Positions 23,263-32,867 are shown, counted from the first letter of the stretch. The stretch is DNA of 64,000 nt from JANXQG01 sp963824275 (GCA_963824275.1 CAWGOT010000001.1:682001-746000); one strand, 5' to 3'. Translations and numbers: made by a program. Notes: generated by a model not told the origin, from the sequence alone.

Positions 23263-24731
23263 CCCTGCTCTGGCGCAGGTCGGGGAGCCGGACGGTGAAG
23301 ACCGCGCCCCCGTTAGGGCCGTTGTTGGCGCGTAATCCGGCCGCCGTGCGCGTCGACAATGCGGCGGCAGATGGCAAGGCCCAGCCCCAGGCCGGAATCC
23401 TTCGTGCTCACGTAGGGTTCGAAGACCAGATCGGCCGGTTCCAAGGAGATCCCCGGTCCGTCGTCGGCCACCGTCACCGAGACCCCCGCGTCGCCGGAGA
23501 CAATGACCTGGATCGTGCCGCCGTGGGGCAGGGCGTCAAGCGAATTGAGCACCAGGTTGAGAAACACATGGCGGAGCTGCTCGTGGTCGGCCACGATCAT
23601 CAGCGGCTGCGGCGGAAACGCGCTGCGGATCGACACCCCTTGGCGGGTGGCGCGGGCGGAAACAGCGCCAGCGTCTGGTTGAGGACCTGCAGCACGTCCG
23701 CCCTCCGCTTCTCCAGCCGCGGCGGGCGGGCGAAGTCGAGAAAGGTCTGCAGCGAGCGGTCGAGCCGGGCGGTCTCGTCGGCGACGACGACCAGGTCGCG
23801 GCCGCGCAGGGCCGCGTCAGGCCCCGCCTCGACCGCCGCTTGCACCAGGAGCTTCAGCGACGTCAGCGGGTTGCGGAACTCGTGGGCCAGGCCGGCGGCA
23901 AGCTGGCCCAGGGCCGACATCTGCTCCGCGCAGCACCTCATGCTGCGACTGTTGCAATCGGTCCACCACCGTTCCCACGTGGTTCGCCATGCTCCGCAGG
24001 ATTTCGTCGAGGTGTTCGATGCCCTTGGCGGGTGCAATATCGACCGGGCCGATGACCTCTTCCAAGCGGCCGCTGGCGGCGCGGATCGGCACGTACAGAT
24101 TCACGATCGAATGGCTGATGCCGCGGGCGATTCCGAAGCCGGCGACCAGCCCCGCCACCGCTCCGCAGACCCCCAGCAGCCACAAGCCCGATGCCACGCG
24201 GTCCGCCATGGCTTGGTTTTTTTCGCTGCTCGTGCGATTGAGCCGCTCTTCCAGGGCGATCAACTCCTTGGTCGGCGCCAGCAGGTCGTTCGTGGCCGCC
24301 TCGTCGTTCAGCCGCGAGACGGCCTGCCGCGTTTCATCGAGCGGCACGGCAAGGGGCAGTTTCTGCCATTGGGCGATGAAATTCGCATAGCCGGCACGAA
24401 TCCGGCCCGCCACCGCAATCTCGTCGTTATCATCCACCAGCCTTTCCGTTTCCACGAGCCAATGTTCGATTTGCCCCAAAGCGGTGGGAACGGCTTGCAA
24501 ATGGGCGCGGTCGTTCGTCGCCAGGAACTGGGCCAATTCCATCCGCATCTCTCCGATCGCAAACACCAGTTGTTCCGCCGCTTGAATGGTCGCCATGTCC
24601 AAAGAGACTGTCTTGGCCGTGTTCCGCTGCAAACGATCGACATACCACCCTCCCACGCCGCCCACGGTCAACAGCAGGAGGCTGATCACAATGCTGGGCG
24701 CGGCCATGCGTACGGTGAGGTGAATGCTCAT
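23228..24731 (-). CDS. Membrane sensor histidine kinase (three frame breaks)
   Basis: About 500 residues after repair, with GAGGT ten bases before ATG 24731. TM1 is near residues 8-28 (APSIVISLLLLTVGGVGGWY). A helical extracytoplasmic segment of about 140 residues follows, then TM2 near 175-197 (GLWLLGVCGAVAGLVAGFGI) and a HAMP-like linker. The HisKA box is GLAHEFRNPLTSLK (phospho-His) and the ATPase domain has NLVLNSLDAL (N box), DDGPGI and GLGLAI. The frame breaks near 23930 and 23640, and again at about 23325. Past the last break the expected GGAVFTVRLPDL ending is present and runs to a stop at 23228-23230 inside a 23-bp inverted repeat. The gene lies directly upstream of the NtrC-type regulator on the same strand and is its obvious partner. 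The signal sensed is unknown. Confidence 0.85.
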
Positions 24732-24939
24732 TTAGCTGTTTTACCTCGATTCACGCCGCGGCTCAAGCTAACAACCGGCGCAAATCGCCGATATTCTTCG
24801 GCACGGTCCAGCGTTCGATGAGCTCCGCCTTGCCGGGGCAGCGGGCTAGGGGAAGAGAGCCCCCATTCCGGGTGGCGCGTTGCCGACTCGGCGGATGGGA
24901 TTCCCTCGCCCGCGGGACTCGCGACGCCCGACACAGCGT
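24732..24939. other. Gap between kinase and DUF1559 genes with a possible gene-end remnant
   Basis: On the minus strand an open frame ends at 24763 with ELIERWTVPKNIGDLRRLLA. This reads like the true C-terminus of a protein but has no recognisable start or body, so it may be a relic. The stretch also holds the ribosome site of the kinase. Nothing else is visible. Confidence 0.25.
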
Positions 24940-25986
24940 CTACAGCTTCGACATGTCCACGGGCGCAGAGGGCGTTTCGCAGCGCGTGCCGAGCCGCCGG
25001 AAGTTTTCCGGATCGACGGCATAGCTGATCGTGATCACGGCCCCGTCGCAGAGCACGAAGTTGCAGGCGAAGGGGTGCGCGCTGCCGAAGACAAATTGAT
25101 TGCTGTAGCCCGCGCGATCCTGCATCGGCGGCACGTGCGTCGTGCGGAAGATGTCGTTGTCGAAGCCCACGTATTGGTTTTCGTTGTCCCCCGGGTCCTG
25201 CCCGTTAAGGTAGCAGTTTGGGATCAGATACTTCTCACCCAAGAGGAGCGTCTGGGAGAGCCCGTCGGTAATGTCGTCCTTGCGAATTGTGCTGAGCTCG
25301 AAACAGACGCCGTCGTATTTCTGGTAGTTGCCGGCTTGACGCGCCGCAAGCGGGCCAAAATACGCGGTCAGGGCCTGGCTTCCGCTCGCCGATAGGGAGT
25401 CCGCCCCGACCGCAGGGCCTCCGCTGTCCTGGTCATTCGCCACGTCGCCGTTGCAGATCGCGTAGTCCGATCGTGCCACCTTAAGGCCGGGGCTATTCAC
25501 ACCGCCGGAATTGTAGGCGATCGTGCCTTCCCAGGATTCGGGGAAGAGCATGGTACGACGCCGCGTGGGGCAATTGGTAAAGGGCAGCGTCGTCTGCACC
25601 ATTTGCAGGATCGCCTGCTGCTTCGCAGTTGGGTCGATTGCCGCGCCGGCGGCAGTCCGCCCCAAGTCATGCACGGTGCTCGATTCGGTGAACGGCAGAA
25701 TATTGTAAATCCAGCCGCCCGGTTGTTGGACGCCATAGCCGCGATCCGGGTCGCCGACCCAGAACCAGCCCCAGCCCCCCGTAGGGAACATTTCATGGGC
25801 CTGTTCGTGGGACAGGCAGGCCGTGCCCATTTGCTTCAGATTGTTCTTGCACTGAACGTTGCGGGCCGATTCATGCACCGCGCCCAAGCTTGGCAGCAAC
25901 ATGGCAATCAGGATGCCGATGATCGTGATGACCACCAGCAGTTCCACGAGCGTAAAGCCCGCAACGTTCTGACGAAAAATGTTCAT
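24940..25986 (-). CDS. DUF1559 pseudopilin-like secreted protein
   Basis: Intact, 348 residues, with GGAGGA nine bases upstream of ATG 25986. The N-terminus FTLVELLVVITIIGILIAMLL is a type IV pilin/pseudopilin cleavage-methylation signal (G-F cut, Glu at +5). Next come the planctomycete-specific VQCKNNLKQMGTACLSHE motif and a DUF1559 body with DGLSQTLLLGEKY, ending in the usual NFVLCDGAVITISYAVDPENFRRL. Planctomycetes carry dozens of these; they are thought to be exported by a type II-like/pilus system, but no precise role is established. The gene is divergent from the PL6 lyase, with a 437-bp region between them that contains the 128-bp promoter element facing the lyase. Confidence 0.92.
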   Translation of the reverse strand: MNIFRQNVAGFTLVELLVVITIIGILIAMLLPSLGAVHESARNVQCKNNLKQMGTACLSHEQAHEMFPTGGWGWFWVGDPDRGYGVQQPGGWIYNILPFTESSTVHDLGRTAAGAAIDPTAKQQAILQMVQTTLPFTNCPTRRRTMLFPESWEGTIAYNSGGVNSPGLKVARSDYAICNGDVANDQDSGGPAVGADSLSASGSQALTAYFGPLAARQAGNYQKYDGVCFELSTIRKDDITDGLSQTLLLGEKYLIPNCYLNGQDPGDNENQYVGFDNDIFRTTHVPPMQDRAGYSNQFVFGSAHPFACNFVLCDGAVITISYAVDPENFRRLGTRCETPSAPVDMSKL

Positions 25987-26244
25987 GGACAGATTCCTCC
26001 CACTTCAAATGCCCTGCCGTCCCTTGAGGCAAACCCAGTGCCAATTGCGGTTTGCTCTTGAAAGCAGGCCCAAGTCGCTCACCCGGCAATCGTCAGAAGG
26101 CCTTGCTTGGCAAACACTTGAGGAGATTCTTCGGACGCGGCACGGTAGCCGTCTGCGAAACCCGGCCCTCTCCCCCAGTGTGCGATTTTTGCACATGTGC
26201 TCGATTATTCCGGCACAAGGGCAGGCAGCCGCCCGTTGCGCGTG

Positions 26245-26372
26245 CCGCGCTTGACGCGGGGGGTGGCCGTGGTAAGATGGAGAGCCAAGGCGGCCTGGAT
26301 CGGTTCCAGACCTGCTGCAAATCATGGGAATCGGCTCTTCCGCGCCTCGACGTGGACGAGCAACCGCTTTGG
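26245..26372 (+). promoter_or_regulatory. 128-bp repeated promoter/leader element, copy A (upstream of PL6 lyase)
   Basis: It is about 92% identical to 28194-28321. It contains TTGACG (26251-26256), a 16-bp spacer and an extended -10, TGGTAAGAT (-10 hexamer 26273-26278). Downstream, CGGTTCC and GGAATCG can pair; in the other copy the second arm is GGAACCG, so the stem is kept with a G-U pair here. The element ends 51 bp before the lyase ATG. Confidence 0.7.
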
Positions 26373-26423
26373 CCACTGCGACAACAGAATTCCTATCGGA
26401 AAGTTCAGAAGACAGGTGCGCCC

Positions 26424-27964
26424 ATGAAACACTCGCTTCTCGCAGTGTTGTTGTCTCTGCCGATTTGCTGTCCGGCGTTTGCGCAGCGCGACGCCGCGCC
26501 GACGGATGGTCTGCCCGCACCGACGGCCACCGTCCGTGTCGCGTCCTTGCCGGCGCTGCAAAAGGCGATTGAAGCCGCGTCGCCGGGCGAGCGGATCGAA
26601 CTGGCCGACGGCGTTTATACGATGACCGGCGCCATCGGCATTGCCAAACAGGGAACGGAAGCGCAGCCCATCGTCATCGCGGCCCAGACCATCGGCGGCG
26701 CGGAGATCAACGGGGCGGGCGGCTTCAACTTGGAGTGCCCTGCGGCCTACGTGGTGATCCAGGGCTTCAAGTTCACTTACGCCATCGCCGCCCCGGCCGC
26801 CCGCGGCGGCGCGGCAAAGTCGCAACCCGGCGAAAAGCCGCCCGGCGTCGAGTCGGCCGCGGGGGCCCTCACGCTCGCCGCCGGCGCCCGCCATTGCCGC
26901 TTTACGCGGAACGTCGTGCAGTTGGACATCGCCGGCAAGGCCCCCTACCTGGTCGTCTCCGGCGATGATTGCGAGATCGACCACAACACCTTCCAGAACA
27001 AGCATAGCGAAGGGCAGATGATCAGTGTCCAAGGGCCGGGCCGCGGCGAGATGGCGCACGCACTTGGATCCATCACAACTACTTCCGCGATTTCCCCGAC
27101 ACGGCCAACAACTGCTCCGCCATCCAGGTCGGTCTGAGCGGGCGAAGCATGTCGCCGGCCTTTGCCGTCATCGAATACAACCTCTTCAGCAAGTGCGCCG
27201 GCGAGAACGAGGGCGCGATCTGCAACAAGTCGTGCGACAACATCTATCGCTTCAATACCTTTGCCGCGGGCACCCGCGAACTCTCGGTGCGGCACGGCAA
27301 CCGCTGCCAGGTCTACGGCAATTTCTTCATCGGCAGCGAGGGCATCCGCTTCTTCGGCCACGACCACCGCATCTACAGCAACTATTTCACGAAGTGCAAG
27401 CCGGCCATCAGCGTGGGCAACGGCGATGGCGTAGTCCCGCCGGCGGCCCTCACGGCCCACGATCGCCCTGAGGGCGTGCAGGTCGTCTTCAACACGCTGG
27501 TCGACAACCAAGTCAACGTGATCATGGCCGGGCGCAACCGGGGCCTCGGTGCGAACAGTTTCACGTTCGCCAACAACATCGTGCAAGGCGGCAACAAGGC
27601 CGTTGCCATCAGCGGCCCCTTGAAAGACCCTGTCTGGGAAGGGAACCTCTTGTGGGCGAACCAGGGCGGCGCGGGCGACATCCCGGCCGCGGGATTCACG
27701 GCCCTCGATCCGCAACTGAAGCAAACCGGCGACGGGCTGTTCCACCTCCAGCCGGGCAGCCCTGCCATCGGCCGCGCGGCCGGATCGTATCCCTATGTCG
27801 ACGTTGATATTGACGGCCAGCCCCGCGGCGCGGCCAAGGACGCCGGCGCCGATCAGTTCTCCCAGGCGCCGGTCGTAAACCGCGTGCTTGCGCCCGCCGA
27901 CGTTGGCCCGGATGCGCGCGAAAAGACACGGACCCTGCCGACGTTTGCCAAGCCGGCGCAGTAA
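26424..27964 (+). CDS. Secreted PL6-type polysaccharide lyase (alginate/chondroitin lyase family; one frame break)
   Basis: About 513 residues. A signal peptide (SLLAVLLSLPICCPAFA) precedes a right-handed beta-helix. The N-terminal LPALQKAIEAASPGERIELADGVY and PIVIAAQTIGGAEING are typical of the family. The catalytic region reads GENEGAICNKSCDNIYRFNTF, then ELSVRHGNRCQVYGNFFIG. The Lys in CNKS and Arg in SVRHGN match the base and acid of PL6 enzymes, and the ENE segment is near the calcium site. The expected reaction is beta-elimination of uronic-acid polysaccharides in the periplasm or outside the cell; whether the substrate is alginate, chondroitin/dermatan or another glycan cannot be told. 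The frame shifts near 27055 (ATGGCGCACGCACTTGG), before the catalytic part. WIHHNYFRDFPDT continues in the new frame, so a one-base error is likely. An unusual low-complexity loop (AAPAARGGAAKSQPG) sits in the helix. Confidence 0.85.
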
Positions 27965-28029
27965 TCGGTCGGCCGCTCCGCCGGCCCGGTCGGCACGTTT
28001 GGCCACTACGCTGCGCCGCGCTGGGCAGC

Positions 28030-28203
28030 AGTGCGGAAAGCGGGGCCGTGCAAATGACAGGCGGCAGCCTCTCCGCGGCATTTGCGGAGTACGTGGGCAA
28101 CTCCGCCACGGGGTCTTCTAACCCAGTAGGGGTGCTGCCAGCCACGTTCGGTCGACGAGGCTACTCTTCCGTGAAACCGTTGCCGCAGCGGGTCCGCGCT
28201 TGA
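28030..28203 (+). pseudogene. Remnant of a beta-strand/PEP-CTERM-type repeat protein
   Basis: Between the lyase and the esterase element an open frame without a start reads GAVQMTGGSLSAAFAEYVG, then NSATGSSNPVGVLPATFG. This resembles the GGSL...EYVG...TGSF repeat text of planctomycete PEP-CTERM proteins. It has no signal peptide or sorting tail and stops at 28201-28203, overlapping the -35 box of the downstream promoter element. It looks like the relic of a larger gene whose other parts are gone. Confidence 0.45.
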
Positions 28204-28321
28204 CGCGGGGGGTGGCCGTGGTAAGATAAACCGGCAAGGCGGCCTGGATCGGTTCCAGACCTGCTGCAAATCATGGGAACCGGCTCTTCCGCGCCTCGAT
28301 AGGGACGAGCAACTGCTTTGG
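28194..28321 (+). promoter_or_regulatory. 128-bp repeated promoter/leader element, copy B (upstream of esterase)
   Basis: This is the second copy of 26245-26372. TTGACG is at 28200-28205, the spacer is 16 bp, and the extended -10 TGGTAAGAT has its hexamer at 28222-28227. The leader hairpin is CGGTTCC with GGAACCG. The element ends 13 bp before the esterase ATG, so most of the transcript leader is the conserved element itself. Confidence 0.7.
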
Positions 28322-28334
28322 AAAGGAACGAGCA

Positions 28335-30301
28335 ATGAAGAGAGTTGATAAGTGGCTTCTGTTCGGATTTCTGCTGCTGGTCGTGTGCCTCATCCGTGTC
28401 GTCCCGGCACGGGCCGCTGAGGAAAAGCCCTCGCCCACGCCGCCCAATGGGTTTGACGTTCGCGCGCGAGGGCGTCCCGCGCGGCAACGTCGAGACGGTG
28501 GAGTATGACTCCAAAAGCGTCGGCGCCAAGCGGAAGATGGTGATCTACACGCCGCCCGGCTACACGAAGGACTCGAAGTACCCGGTCCTCTACCTGCTGC
28601 ACGGCGCCGGCGGGAACGAGACGAACTGGACCCGTCAAGGCGCGGAAGCCGCCATTCTGAACAACTTGTATGCCGACAAGAAAATCGTCGCCATGATCGT
28701 CGTCACGCCGAACGGCTCCCCGCAGCCCGGCGGGGCGACAGCGCAGCCGGGCGAAAAGGGCCAGCCGGGCGAAAAGGGCGCGCCGGCGGCGGGGCGGCAG
28801 GGGCGGGTTCGGCGGCGGTTTCAACCTCTTCCGGGACGACCTCTTGAAGGACATCATCCCCTACGTCGAGTCCCATTACTCCGTGAAGCCCGGCCCCGAG
28901 AACCGCGCCCTCGCCGGGCTCTCGATGGGCGGCATGCAAAGCCGATCGATCGGTCCGGCCAACGTCGACAAGTTCGGCTATATCGGCGTCTTCAGCGGCG
29001 GCAACATCCTCCCCGAGAACATCACGGATATGAACGCCTTCAAGAAGAACGTCAAGCTCGTCTACATGAGTTTCGGCAGCCGGGAAAGCTCCGCCCCCCG
29101 TGGCGGCGGCACTGCCCCCTCCGGCCCTGAGGGCATCAAGCTCGCCGCCGACGCGCTGACCAAGGCCGGTGTCAAAGCCGTCTACTACGTCTCCCCGGAT
29201 TCGGCGCACGACTGGGTGAGCTGGAAGCGCAGCCTGTACTACTTCGCCCCCATGCTTTTCCAGACCTCGGCCGCTGAGGAGAAGCCTCTGCCCACGCCTC
29301 CCGCGGCGGCTTCGGCTCCTGCCGCCGCAGTCCCTGCACCAGCCGCCGAAGGGAAGCCCATGGTCACCCCGCCCTCCGGCAGCATGACCTTGGCAAACAG
29401 CGCATCGACGCCGGCCATCCCACCGCAGGGGTTCGACCGCCGGCGCCAGGGCATCCAGCATGGCAACGTCGAGACGGTGGAATACGACTCCAAGAGCGTC
29501 GGCGCCAAGCGGAATCTGGTGATCTACACGCCGCCCGGCTACACGAAGGACGCCAAGTACCCGGTCCTCTACCTGTTTCACGGCGCCGGCGGCAACGAGA
29601 CGAACTGGACCCGGCAAGGCGCGGCAGGCGCCATCCTGGACAACTTGTACGCCGACAAAAAGGTGGCCGCCATGATTGTCGTGATGCCTAACGGGACCGT
29701 GCAGCCGAGCGGGTCGGCAGCGCAACCGGGCGCAAGGGGCCAACCGGGCGCAAGGGGCCAGCCGGGCGCAACGGGCCAACCGGGCGCGGTGGCCCAGCCG
29801 GGCGCAACGGGCCAACCGGGCGCAAGAGGCCAGCCGGGCGCAGCGGGTCAGCCGGGTGCGAGGGGTGGGAGAGGCGGGTTCGGCAACTTCAACCTGTTCC
29901 GCGACGACCTGTTGAAGGACATCATCCCCTACGTCGAGTCCCACTATTCCGTAAAACCCGGCCCTGAGAACCGCGCCATCGCCGGGCTCTCGATGGGCGG
30001 CATGCAGACCAGGCAGATCGGCATGGCCAACCTGGACAAGTTCTCTTACCTGGGCATTTTCAGCGGCGGCAGCATCGCTCCCAATACTATCGCTGACAGG
30101 GACGGCTTCAAGCAGAAGGTCAAGGTGCTTTTCGTCAGCTATGGCAGCCGCGAGAACACGACTGCCGCCAAGGCCAACCATGATGCGCTGGAGCAGGCCG
30201 GCATCAAGAACACGTACTACGAGTCCCCCGACTCGGCCCACGACTTCACGAGCTGGAAGCGCAGCCTGTACTACTTCGCCCCCCTGATCTTCCAGAATTG
30301 A
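28335..30301 (+). CDS. Secreted two-domain CE1-like esterase with collagen-like linker (two frame breaks)
   Basis: About 655 codons. ATG 28335 is preceded by AAAGGA, with a signal peptide LFGFLLLVVCLIRVVPARA. Two esterase-D/feruloyl-esterase-like alpha/beta-hydrolase domains follow. Each has GNVETVEYDSKSVGAKR, VIYTPPGYTKD, the oxyanion region LHGAGGNETNWTRQG (FHGAGG in domain 2), the nucleophile in AGLSMGGMQ, and Asp/His in SPDSAHD. The domains are joined by an Ala/Pro-rich stretch, and each carries a Gly-X-Y insert: short in domain 1, about 17 triplets in domain 2 (29719-29880). The expected activity is removal of acyl groups (acetyl, feruloyl) from polysaccharides. The frame breaks near 28465 and 28800 affect only domain 1. 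The high DNA similarity of the halves suggests an internal tandem duplication. It shares its promoter element with the PL6 lyase. Confidence 0.82.
29719..29880 (+). repeat. Collagen-like Gly-X-Y repeat inside the second esterase domain
   Basis: Near-identical 18-bp units encode GARGQP/GATGQP repeats between VMPNGTVQPSG and GGFGNFNLFRDD. A much shorter version (GEKGQPGEKG) is at the same place in domain 1. Such repeats expand and contract easily and form flexible or triple-helical spacers. Confidence 0.8.
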
Positions 30302-31630
30302 TTGTACAACAGCGTGGTGGTCCATGGCCGCGCCGCGTTGACCGGCTACATCAACGATTCCGTCGTCATCGCCTCGGGGCCGATCGCGGTAGACAGTTAT
30401 ATCAAGAACTCGCTGGTGATATCGCTCGATTCCCTCCTGGAGCAGGACGATCGGGATGTCCCGCCGCGCAGCCCGGCGACGAGGGAAGCAAAGCCCGGGC
30501 CCACGACGAAGAGCGGGGCGACGGTGCTTGTACCCAGCGGATACATCTCGGAGGCGGTGGTGGTGGGCCTGACCTTCTGTGGCGACCTCCGCGACTCGAT
30601 CCTCATCGGGCGGACGGTGGGCCGGGAGCCGCATCTTCGCGGCGGGGAGGTCCGCGCCGCCGGGCCCTTCGGCGCCTGCCCTGGGAGGTGAAGAAGCCGT
30701 TTTCGCTCGACCTGCTCAAGGAGGCCAACAAGAAGAGCGGTCCCCTGGCCCCGGCGGGCATCAAGGTCGCGTTGCTGGAGGTCTCGTTGTCCAGCGACAC
30801 GGCGGCCGAAAGCCTGTCGCGCGTGGGGGTCGCGTCGACGCGGATCGGTCCCGACGCCTCGCTGGATCAACTGAAGAAGTACGACGTGCTCTTCTTCCCG
30901 GCGGGCTGGTCCGCGCGACGGAGCTCGTGGAGTCCGCCCAGAGGCTGCACAACTACGTCGAGCAGGGCGGGAGCATCTTCTTCTCGAGGCCCGACCGGTC
31001 CAGGGCATCGCGGGAAAAGTCGGCCGTCGAGATCCTTCCGTTTTCCGTCAAAGTCGACGGTCCCCCGGCCTTTAAGGGGATGACCATGGTCCGCGTGATC
31101 GGCGAGGGCTCGCCGCATCCGCTCACGGGGGCCCTGCGCGACCGCGAACTGCCGTATGCCTATGAGCCGTTTACCACGTGGGACCGCCGTTGGACGCCGC
31201 TTGTCCAGGTGGAGGGCCACAAGGAGCTGGCCTCGCTGCTGGCCGGCGAGCTCGGCAAGGGCCGCATGCTCCTCTATGGAGCGCTCGACACGTTCGGCGA
31301 GCAGCACCCCGGCGGCGACGAGTTTCTCGCGGCCTCGCTGGCTTGGCTGTCGGGCCGGCTTGGCGGCGACGAGGCCAAGCTCCGTGCCGGCCGGCAGGCT
31401 GAAGTGCGTCAGGCGCTGAACGACCTGGTGATTGGCGAAGCCGACTTCGAAGCCGGCCTTTTGGGTTCCATGGAACTGGACGTATTACGGCTGCGGCTCC
31501 GCCGTGCTGCCGCCGCTTGTCCCGACGCGCTGCGCTCTTGGTCCGGGGCCATGGCCGCCGTGCGGAAATCGCCGCGGAACTGCAAAAGAGCCTGAAGCCA
31601 GGGACGGCGGAGGACGAAAAGAAGGACTGA
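30302..31630 (+). pseudogene. Broken gene: bactofilin-like N-part plus glutamine-amidotransferase-like domain
   Basis: Reading starts directly after the esterase stop, with no start codon of quality and no ribosome site. The first part (SVVVHGRAALTGYINDSVVI, then SYIKNSLVIS) resembles the repetitive strands of bactofilin-like or polymer-forming proteins. After frame changes near 30665 and 30912 comes an alpha/beta fold typical of class I glutamine amidotransferase-like or DUF4159/DUF4350-like proteins: IKVALLEVSLSSDTAAESL, YDVLFFPAGW, LHNYVEQGGSIFFSRPD, GKGRMLLYGALDTFGEQHP. No catalytic Cys is visible. A further change near 31560 gives a charged C-terminus EIAAELQKSLKPGTAEDEKK ending at 31630. 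The missing N-terminus and exact abutment to the esterase suggest truncation by recombination rather than sequencing error alone. Confidence 0.5.
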
Positions 31631-31766
31631 TGTGTGACACCGATGAGGACGCTGAAGGCGATGACAGCAATGAGCAGCGACCGCAGTACTGACACCAGCG
31701 GAGCTTCTGCTTCGGTCGGATTGGCACGAGATCTGCTCCGGCGTCTTAAAATATTACGTGGGGTGA

Positions 31767-31795
31767 TTGAAATTGATCGGCGTGCATGTTAGACT
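31767..31795 (+). promoter_or_regulatory. Candidate extended -10 promoter
   Basis: TTGAAA (31767-31772), a 17-bp spacer and TGTTAGACT (-10 hexamer 31790-31795) lie in a notably AT-richer stretch. They are 115 bp upstream of the small gene at 31911. The rest of 31631-31910 holds nothing recognisable. Confidence 0.5.
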
Positions 31796-31910
31796 CAAGC
31801 GCGCTTGCGGGATTAAAATTCCGATAAGGCATAGCCGTGCCTAGCGGGCGGCAGAATTCAAACTTCGGCATCCGATCATACTCAATCCCAAAGTCTTTTG
31901 GAGCGTCTCT

Positions 31911-32353
31911 ATGGCAATTGCTAAAAAGCATTTTTTCCACGGTGCGGCACTCTCCCTGATTACTGGCGCGGTGAATTCACGGGTCTTGCGAGGCTCAAAG
32001 ACTTGGGGGCGGCTGCGTATGCTGTGAACCATAACATTGGGATTTATATTAAACACACTGAGAAGGAAGACAGCCCGTGGACGTTCGGATTTAGTCCCGA
32101 ACATCAAGAGGCAATGCAACAACTGAACGCGCGATATGGGGACCATGCCTTTTTGGTCTTGGTGTGTCCTCCCGCCGGTGTCTGTCTTCTTACTTACGGA
32201 CAGTATCAGCAGGCCATCGACGAAAACTTGACTGAGCAGGAAAACATCATCGTGCGCCGTCCGGGCGGGGGCGGTTTCCGAGTTTCGGGGGCCAATGGCC
32301 GTGTTCCCGGCGTGATTCCAGTCAATCGCTTTCCAGAATTACTCTTTGGATAA
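31911..32353 (+). CDS. Small protein of unknown function (one frame break at a homopolymer)
   Basis: About 147 residues. MAIAKKHFF is followed by a one-base break in the run GCATTTTTTCC. In the next frame the protein continues PRCGTLPDYWRGEFTGLARL, AAAYAVNHNIGIYIKHTEKE, PWTFGFSPEHQEAMQQLN, FLVLVCPPAGVCLLTYGQY and a Gly-rich turn RRPGGGGFRV, to a stop at 32351-32353. Read without repair it would start only at 32003 and lose the first 30 residues. No signal peptide or family is recognised. The segment has lower GC than its neighbours. It is followed 123 bp later by a second small gene on the same strand and has its own promoter candidate. Confidence 0.6.
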
Positions 32354-32476
32354 GTGCCCAATGAGGCGGCCGACCCGAGTTGGCGACCCGGGTAGATCTC
32401 GAAGTCGCGAGGTCACCTAGCCGCGTTTGCGCTACCTTGGTCGGCCGGCATCCTACAAACTTAAAGGAGAAAAGAC

Positions 32477-32749
32477 ATGAGCGGCGAGAAGAAAAAACCA
32501 AAACATAAGAAGATCGACATCCAATTGGCCGAGGGACAATTGACGCTCTACGCAAGTCCACGTGTCCTCACGGCGCTCGAGGAAGTCACTACTGACATGA
32601 CCCTTTATAAGGGTGTGCGGCTCGCACAGGTACTGAAGGCTGCCTACGAGCAGGGACGGAAGGATGGCAGGCGAGAAGTGATCGAGCAAATTGATGCAAT
32701 TAAGAAAAGGACCAACTACCTTCCGCCGGGAAGGCCCCGAAAGTCTTAG
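32477..32749 (+). CDS. Small basic protein of unknown function (possible DNA-binding or antitoxin-like)
   Basis: Intact, 90 residues, with a strong AAAGGAG ten bases upstream. The N-terminus is very basic (MSGEKKKPKHKKIDIQ). A strand-like LAEGQLTLYASPRVLTALEE and helices TLYKGVRLAQVLKAAYEQGR and REVIEQIDAIKKR follow, with a Pro/Arg tail PPGRPRKS. Size, charge and pairing with another small gene resemble antitoxin- or ribbon-helix-helix-like proteins, but no motif proves this. Confidence 0.65.
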   Translation: MSGEKKKPKHKKIDIQLAEGQLTLYASPRVLTALEEVTTDMTLYKGVRLAQVLKAAYEQGRKDGRREVIEQIDAIKKRTNYLPPGRPRKS

Positions 32750-32797
32750 GGGACAACTGGTCCAATCGCTCGCGGCCAAAATCCTGGGGTCGAACAT

Positions 32798-32867
32798 CTT
32801 GGGGTCGAGCCGCCAACAGTCAATAGTGGTGGGGCGACCTTGGGGTCGAGCCGTCAACAGTCAATAG
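32798..32867. repeat. Two 29-bp direct repeats, 12 bp apart
   Basis: CTTGGGGTCGAGCCG plus CAACAGTCAATAG, with one C/T difference between them, occurs at 32798-32826 and 32839-32867. A partial copy (CTGGGGTCGAAC) starts at 32784. The spacing is too short and the copy number too low for a CRISPR. Confidence 0.8.

Noticed and set aside
26093..28335. Small minus-strand proteins containing LQQVWNRSRPP at both 128-bp elements
   Set aside because: They are translations of the repeated promoter-leader, without starts or ribosome sites.
31171..31695. Minus-strand frame starting MSVLRSLLIAVIAFSVL, like a signal peptide
   Set aside because: The rest is an Arg/Ala/Pro-rich shadow of the amidotransferase-like relic on the plus strand; no ribosome site or motif.
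32798..32867. 29-bp repeats considered as a degenerate CRISPR
   Set aside because: There are only two copies, the spacer is 12 bp and no cas gene is in the window.
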